Source: Patellaria atrata CBS 101060 (Eukaryota; Ascomycota; Dothideomycetes; Patellariales; Patellariaceae). Taken from it: 64,000 nucleotides of DNA. This document shows positions 58,135 to 64,000 of this stretch, piece by piece. Position 1 is the first letter of the stretch; each line of letters starts with the position of its first letter. The position numbers and the translations under genes are program-made. Location: the NCBI GenBank assembly GCA_010093705.1, contig MU006090.1:1980308-2044307 (forward strand), read 5' to 3'. Under the pieces are notes generated by a model. That model made no database searches and was not told the origin of the DNA. It worked only from the letters and a program-made list of their open reading frames with translations.

Positions 58135-60489
58135 CCTAGAAGGCTGAGATGCCATGGACGGAACGTGAGTTCGTACAACCCACGGGCGGCCCAACGCATC
58201 CTTCGGGACTGCAGTTGTATCCGGAACAGTGGTGCTGAATCTCTTAGTGCTCGAATTGCGCGGTGTTGATTCTCGGTGTTGTACTGCTCAGAATAGACCC
58301 TCGCGGGGAAAGAAAGAATACTCGAGACAATTGGTAACCGTGCCTAGTCGCTAGTCCATGGGACGAGAGCCCTGGGCGTGCTCAGTATCATCCGTAAGAA
58401 AGGGAGTTTGCCGTCTATTCTTCTTTCGTTTAACATGCTCATATGCAGCCAAGATGATTATGAGGCACTGTTCCTGCCATTTGTTTAATCTCTTGAATGT
58501 AATTGATATCAAAACTCGTAAAGCATGGACATTCTCACATGGCATTACTAGTGAGTGACTGGTAAGTGAAACAAAGATTTGCTGCATTAGCCTCTGTTGA
58601 GCAAGTTGAACAGAGGGATACTGGCTGGTACCTTACTGCTTGCTCAGCTAGGTGCCTTGGTAATGGTTGGTGGTTCTGCAATGAGAGCGTTTCTTCCATT
58701 CTTTTCCCCTGGCCAGCAGCCACGTGGAACCCGGTCGGTCTGTGGGGCCGTTATAGAATAAGTACGGACTAAAAAACCCGTTGATTTGGGAAGTGGTAGT
58801 AAAGTCGGCGCTTATTAGTACCCTTTTCAGAGTAGTTTACGCTTAGTTTCTGCCTCCATTGTTAATTATACAGTACGATTGCCAACTTTAGGCACAGCGG
58901 GATATCATTACCAAAGTATATTACAATCTTCAAGTGTAAACTTAGCCATGTGTATGCATTGTTAAGGGATGGGCGACGGCATGAAGGAGGAAATATCAAT
59001 AGGTACAGAGTCACATTTGTGTTTTAAACATACTTTAGAAGCTATTAATTGGTCGATTGTTGATGAAATGAATTGGCGCGGAGAGTTGGCTTTGAGAGAG
59101 GCGTTTAGAGGAGAGGGGGTTAACTGAGAGAGGCGGTTCTGCCTAGAAGCGGGATCGTATTTTGAGGCGGCGGAATGTCTCCCGGCGGGATGCTTGGTGC
59201 CAAGTTATCAAAAGGATTTGCCCTAAGGTCCCCCTTAGGTTAAAACTTTACCGCTTATGCAAGGCTGACTCGGCTGAAACGGATTTTTCGAACCGTCAAG
59301 AGCTGCACTGTCATAAATTCTAGGCGCGGTGAACGCGCGAATATATATGGTAAAGCCCGCTTTCTATTACATTTGGTTGGCGTGGGAGGATGGAGTATTG
59401 TACCTTAGTCTTCATGTACGAAAAGACGCTTGAACAATTATAGTAACCTGTAAGTTATACCGCCCATTAGCCATTATTGACTGTTCCTTCGAACGATCCT
59501 TACCGTAGTGACGAATATTACACCTGTTGAAAATCCAGAGCAACGGGTCTCTCAAGTCTACAGGGCTGATTCTTTTCATCAGATACATTTCGCAATTGAA
59601 GCGCGAATTATTTCCTACAATTACCATATGCTCTACGTTTACACTTTACGACATGCTACAGCTACCTGCTACAGCTACTGAGCAATTGAGAGCACAACCT
59701 GCTCAACACCTCACGATGTCCGCCCCGGCCGGAAAAACATCAGCCTCGTTAGGCCACAGGTGGTAACTTTCTCATTGAACGTTCTTAACAGGCTTCCTCG
59801 CAAATTTCCCTTTCCTCTCTTTGGTGCATCAATGGCGGGCGAGAATCTGGGAAATGTTGAATACGCCCGGGAAATTTTCACGCATGGCACGGATTTTCGG
59901 GGTTTGCAGAGCTGCACGGCCATGTCGTGCTTCGAAGCGAGGCCAAATAAACGTTCTCGACCCCTGGGAGCATTCTACCCTTTTGGGATGGTTGCACGTT
60001 GGTTGTCTGGCTAACTGGCTTGAGTCTGGCTCTCCCTTTGAACCTGCAGAGTCTAAACAGAATTGCAGCTTACAGGATATGTCAAGCAATCCTATAAACT
60101 ACTACCCCAGACGCCTTGACGACGGTGAACACCGTGAACTGGTCATTATCGACAATATTTTCTTCTCCAGGGTATGTCGTTGCGACTCCACCTGCCAATT
60201 ATCAGGGTCTAGGGTTGTGTAAACCCCCAGGTTAGGTTGTCAGCCGTATCGTGGCTCCATCTCGAATTTGGTCAGACCGTCCCACATAAGCTGTAGAAAC
60301 GGTGAACTATCAACTTTATTGAGACCGCAATATCCCCATGAGACACATTGACGCCTTCTCACACCCATATGCGGAACGTACTTCCTCGACTGACTCTTCA
60401 TCGTTGATTCTTGATGCGCTATTTCTGACATGCTCACAGGTTAAACTGTACTGTACGTGGCCGTGGTAGCCCTTGATATCCCACCCTAG

Positions 60490-60920
60490 GGAATCCCACG
60501 GACAAGAGAGTCAAAAATGCTTATCACGTACCCTGTGTACGCGCGTACAGCCTATCATAATCGCAAGCCTTCCAATTATGGAACCATGTATAACCTATCA
60601 TAATCGCAGGCCTTCCAGTTATGGAGCCGTGTAACCTGGATTTCTCTGACGGACAAGCCGAGTCAAAATGCTTGTCTACACTTTATGTTTCCATGAAAGA
60701 CCTATCATCACTGACTTTCCAGGAAGTCCCAGGTAACCTTCTGCAATGTGAGAAGACTTTACGGACAACACGAGTCAAAATACACAGCAGAATGCTGGTT
60801 ATGCTCCCCGCGACGCCAATCGCAATCACGGCCTTTTTTCACATACAAGCAAATCCGATTTTGTCGGACAAGAAAAGTTTAAAATGCTTGTCAGGAACAG
60901 TAACACCTTGTACAAGGTCC
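60490..60920. repeat. Degenerate tandem repeat array (~4 units)
   Basis: The string CGGACAAG..GAGTCAAAATGCTT recurs near 60,499, 60,650, 60,762 and 60,866 (spacing about 150, 112 and 104 bp). A second module CCTATCATAATCGCA.GCCTTCCA occurs as an almost exact 43 bp direct repeat at 60551-60593 and 60594-60636. Weaker forms lie near 60,700 and 60,810. The copies differ mainly by point changes, suggesting an old minisatellite-like array. Confidence 0.65.
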
Positions 60921-62512
60921 TGAGCAGTCTCGGCTTTGGACGGTGAAATTCCAGGCTAACCATGCCGTCGCAGGTCGGAGTTATTTTATCACACGCAATG
61001 CCAGATTATCAGACGATCTTGTGAAACCATGACGGTTGTTCCCGTTATACAGAAATCGAATAAGCCGCCCATTTCGACTTGGTTGGGTCGGTCCAGTCTC
61101 GGTGACTATTATAGGAAGTAGTGTACTGCTTATTCTACCTCCTATTTGCGGTCGCATCTCTACATCAAGCAGTTGAAAGCACCGCTTGTTCTGCTGCAAA
61201 GGACGGTCGAAACTCCACCAACATTTCTCAGCATCACCTCGGGAAGTTATGAATCAGTTATCCGTTTTGCGCGGAGATCATTTGTCGTTACACTGTTCAC
61301 GAAGTTGTGCCGTGTGCTGAACCATAGGCGTAAGCACCTAAACTCATCCTGTTTCTACCGGCAAGACTTACCAAGCGTTGGCTACATCTCTCAATAAGGG
61401 GCGTTAATATAGACAGAATTTGCCTCGCATATTTCTGTTCCCCTTCCCTTTTTCCTTTATTTATCAACACTGATCATTCTTTCGAAATAAAGTAACCAAG
61501 AAGCCGGAGAAAGGCCCGTTACTGCCAAGTAGGACTATGGAGACAACTCCACCGTTTCGATCAAAAAGTCTGAAAACGTACGAAAGCATCGTCCGTCCGA
61601 CGTTCGACGAAATTCTACCTTGAGAATTTCTCGATTGGGAGATGGACATCTGGGAGAAACTGTTCTGCTGCGACGATCTTCGCTAAAGCGGATTGTTCGA
61701 GACGATTGAAGTCCATCCTCTATTCGAGTGCGACCTGCTAAGGACCTCATTTTGAGGTCTCACGCATATCGCAGTCAATAAGAGAGGTTTTCCCTCCATA
61801 ATCGGTCTGCAGAAGCACCGAACCAACCGACCGTTATCTCAGTGTGGCAGGTTCCATACTGGCCTCGATAGGCACCACCTCAGCTTCCGCCGGCCTCTCA
61901 ACCCTCCCGAAGTAATGCATTTAAAGCACACAAGGTCCCGAGTGACGGTATCGCTACGAAGAAGGTGATATATTACAACTATGCATACAGAGTCCACCCT
62001 GGTGCAAGTTGTCACATGGTATTACTCTCTTGATGCGCGTAAGAATTGCGGGGTACAGATCATCTGTGTGCCTGTAGATCAGAGATCTTGGAGGATTGAG
62101 ATGGTAAGATCGGATCGCAGGATAATATGCAAGATGTGCATGATAAAATAGCCCTTTTATCCGGGCGCAATGACTGTCCTAGAACCTGGCGGTTGGAATT
62201 CTGTTGCAAAAAATCGTCTTCGGGGGAGAGAGGGGGTTTTGAAAATGCACGGTTCGGAGTCGGAGGGTGACCGAAATAGATCGCGAGGATGTGAGGTTAC
62301 ACAACATCCAGCTTCAACACAGAACCTTGAAACTAATCTCTACCTATATGAACAGGAAACCTTGACATAAACACAGTGGAGATTCCAGCTTAGGTGCATC
62401 AAAGTGGATCTTGAGTGTAAAAGAACGACATCTAATAAACCTGCTAAGGGCTTGTCCCATCAGCAACAACAGGCCTCATTATGCCAAAATTTAGTTCTCG
62501 CTACGGAAATAA

Positions 62513-63616
62513 TCATGGGAGACCGCGACCCGAATTGACGGCTTTGGCCAGCTGAGAAGTGTCTGGTCGATTCTCTGTTCACGCAACTCAATTCGTCAAT
62601 AATATTCCTGAGAAACACCTGAAATACAGCAGCTGTGGCAGCAACGGGAAATTCCATGCATGGGAAACACGACGTACCTGCATATCTTTCGTAACTATCT
62701 AGATATAAGTCATCAGTGCTGGTGGTGGCCTGCACATGTTCGTTCTTCTCGATAGCTTCGACCCACTTTGCCCATCTAGTGTCCGGTTCTGGATCTGGCC
62801 ATCCTCGATATGGCTTCAATACTCTGTTAAGACGTATGATCCAAGGCGCGATCTGGACATCTACAAAGCTCACGTCTGATCCGAGAAAGAAGGGACCTCC
62901 ACCAACTGCAGCATCAAGTAACTTGGATATCTCAGTCTTAAGCTCTCCCGCGAGGTCCATCTGCTTGTTTACATCTTGCTCTTGCAAATATCGATAAAAA
63001 CTGGGGATTACATGCCGATTGATCTATGAAAATCTGAGTCAGTTGTGTTCAGGGCCGTGGGCTGGGGTCTATCACATGGTCACTCCAAAGACGGCTATAT
63101 GCCCTGCCTTTGGCATCTGAAGGAAGTAGTGATTGTCCAACATTTAGGTCTTCCAGCTAGAATAGATGGTCAACATATCCTTGAACGGAAATCTGGTTAA
63201 GTCTTAACTCACATATTCCATCAATACCGTACTTTCGTAGCAGCCCCAATCTCCATGTCTCAAGGCTGGAACTAGGCCTCGTGGATTGACGTCCAGAAGA
63301 GATTGTGGCTTTTTGTACGGATCGACTTCAATATACTGATATGGAATCCCTTTTGCTTCTAAAGAGATCCATACTCGTTGGACAAACGGGCTATTGGAGA
63401 AGAATGTCAACTTTTGGCCCTATCTGCGAGCACTTACACGGTAACGAAAATACAGATCACATCCTAAACGGTAAGACCCATAACTTACCAAAAGCAACTG
63501 CCATAGAGCTTTAAATCTTCTTCTGCCGAATGCCTTTTTACAGTATTCAGAGCAGTTCCGGTAGCTTTTTTGTGATAAGTCTTCTTTTCAGTCCGGCTTT
63601 TGTCAGCTTCTGTCAT
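62513..63616 (-). CDS. Glutathione S-transferase, omega-like
   Basis: Five exons, 63489-63616, 63213-63390, 63076-63156, 62678-63023 and 62513-62574, give 264 aa. The introns (98, 56, 52 and 103 bp) all have GT-AG ends and keep the frame. Exon 1 starts MTEADKSRTEKKTYHKKATG and ends SCF. The first junction recreates CPFVQRVWISLEAKGIPYQY, so the catalytic residue is a Cys (C43) in a CPF motif, as in omega-class and thiol-transferase GSTs rather than Ser/Tyr classes. The thioredoxin-like domain continues NPRGLVPALRHGDWGCYEST. The helical C-domain has GPFFLGSDVSFVDVQIAPWI and RVLKPYRGWPDPEPDTRWAK. The ending ENRPDTSQLAKAVNSGRGLP is typical. It is probably a cytosolic glutathione-dependent reductase or detoxification enzyme; the substrate is unknown. 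Confidence 0.9.
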
Positions 63617-63768
63617 ATTTCAATTATAGTGCAGAATTTATTTGTGAAATTGAACGAGGATTTTCTTCTCGAAAGTGTTTAAAAGCTAGGCTACCTCCCC
63701 TTTTGGACCGAATATAAGTTTTGGTGCCCCGCACTTTCGGATGGGTAGGAATGTTCTGTGCGATGACG

Positions 63769-64000
63769 TTATAAAGATGAAATATCACAAACCTCAGCTT
63801 GTTTCTTTTCCTTTTCGTCTTTCACAGCGAATCTAATTACGCTGTTCTTTTTAATTCTGTCGGAATCTTGCAATGTGTGTTTATGCCCTCCGGATACACC
63901 ATCATTCTTTCCATTACCGTTATTTCCGTTCACTCTCTGTATGGTATAATACTTCCCACTATATATAGGGTTTGCCCCCATAGTGTTAGGCGGTGAAGCG
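63769..64000 (-). CDS. Possible partial gene at the right edge, Asn/Gly-rich
   Basis: The frame is open from the window edge through MGANPIYSGKYYTIQRVNGN, then NGNGKNDGVSGGHKHTLQDS, to KEKKQAEVCDISSL and a stop at 63769. It may be a 3' exon of a gene continuing beyond base 64000, with a possible donor after KKQAE, or simply the 5' leader of the GST gene that starts 153 bp downstream on the same strand. No family recognised. Confidence 0.3.
   Translation of the reverse strand, partial: ASPPNTMGANPIYSGKYYTIQRVNGNNGNGKNDGVSGGHKHTLQDSDRIKKNSVIRFAVKDEKEKKQAEVCDISSL

Larger units (their letters stand above)
57958..62512. other. ~4.5 kb gene-poor region
   Basis: Holds the GH3 promoter at its left end and the GST 3' UTR at its right. 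ORFs of up to 133 codons (59821-60222, +) show no family features. The one structured stretch is the decayed tandem repeat at 60,490-60,920, listed separately. Confidence 0.45.

Overview
The window looks like nuclear DNA of a filamentous ascomycete (Pezizomycotina). The signs are short GT-AG introns, mostly 47-110 bp, intron-poor housekeeping genes, a CFEM secreted protein, an FlbC-type C2H2 factor, a fungal APH-family relic and a secreted GH3 beta-glucosidase. I cannot fix the class from sequence alone. No CRISPR, integron, bacterial operon or intact transposon is visible.

Layout, left to right. 0-11 kb: the 5' end of a CFEM gene (-), PRP46 (+), ORC1 (-, converging on PRP46) and a three-exon bZIP factor (-). 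10.5-20.5 kb: a roughly 10 kb stretch with no supportable gene, holding one degenerate 5S rRNA-like patch. 20.5-35.3 kb: a gene-dense nuclear block with a C2H2 zinc-finger gene (-), a large UBE2Z/BIRC6-type E2 gene (+), a dead APH-family phosphotransferase pseudogene (-), casein kinase 2 beta (-) whose first intron holds a complete 551-codon ORF, CWF19 (-) and GPN1 (+) from a shared promoter. 35.3-48.7 kb: gene-poor, with an FlbC-like C2H2 gene (-), one weak spliced candidate and several simple repeats. 48.7-53.1 kb: two divergent, related His-rich hydrophilic protein genes. 55-64 kb: a six-exon GH3 beta-glucosidase-like gene (-) with altered active-site aspartates, a gene-poor stretch with a decayed tandem repeat, a five-exon omega-like glutathione transferase (-) and a possible partial gene at the right edge.

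Functional themes. PRP46 and CWF19 are both spliceosome factors, ORC1 licenses replication, CK2 beta is a kinase regulator and GPN1 takes part in RNA polymerase II nuclear import. These are ordinary core genes that happen to be near each other. The accessory content is the CFEM protein, the His-rich pair, the GH3 enzyme and the GST. All splice models were made by eye from GT/AG sites, reading phase and family expectation, with no transcript evidence.

Most worth following up: the ORF nested in the CK2 beta intron, the GH3 protein with Glu at the nucleophile position, the adjacent His-rich paralogues, and the E2 with N-terminal UIM-like and Cys-pair segments.
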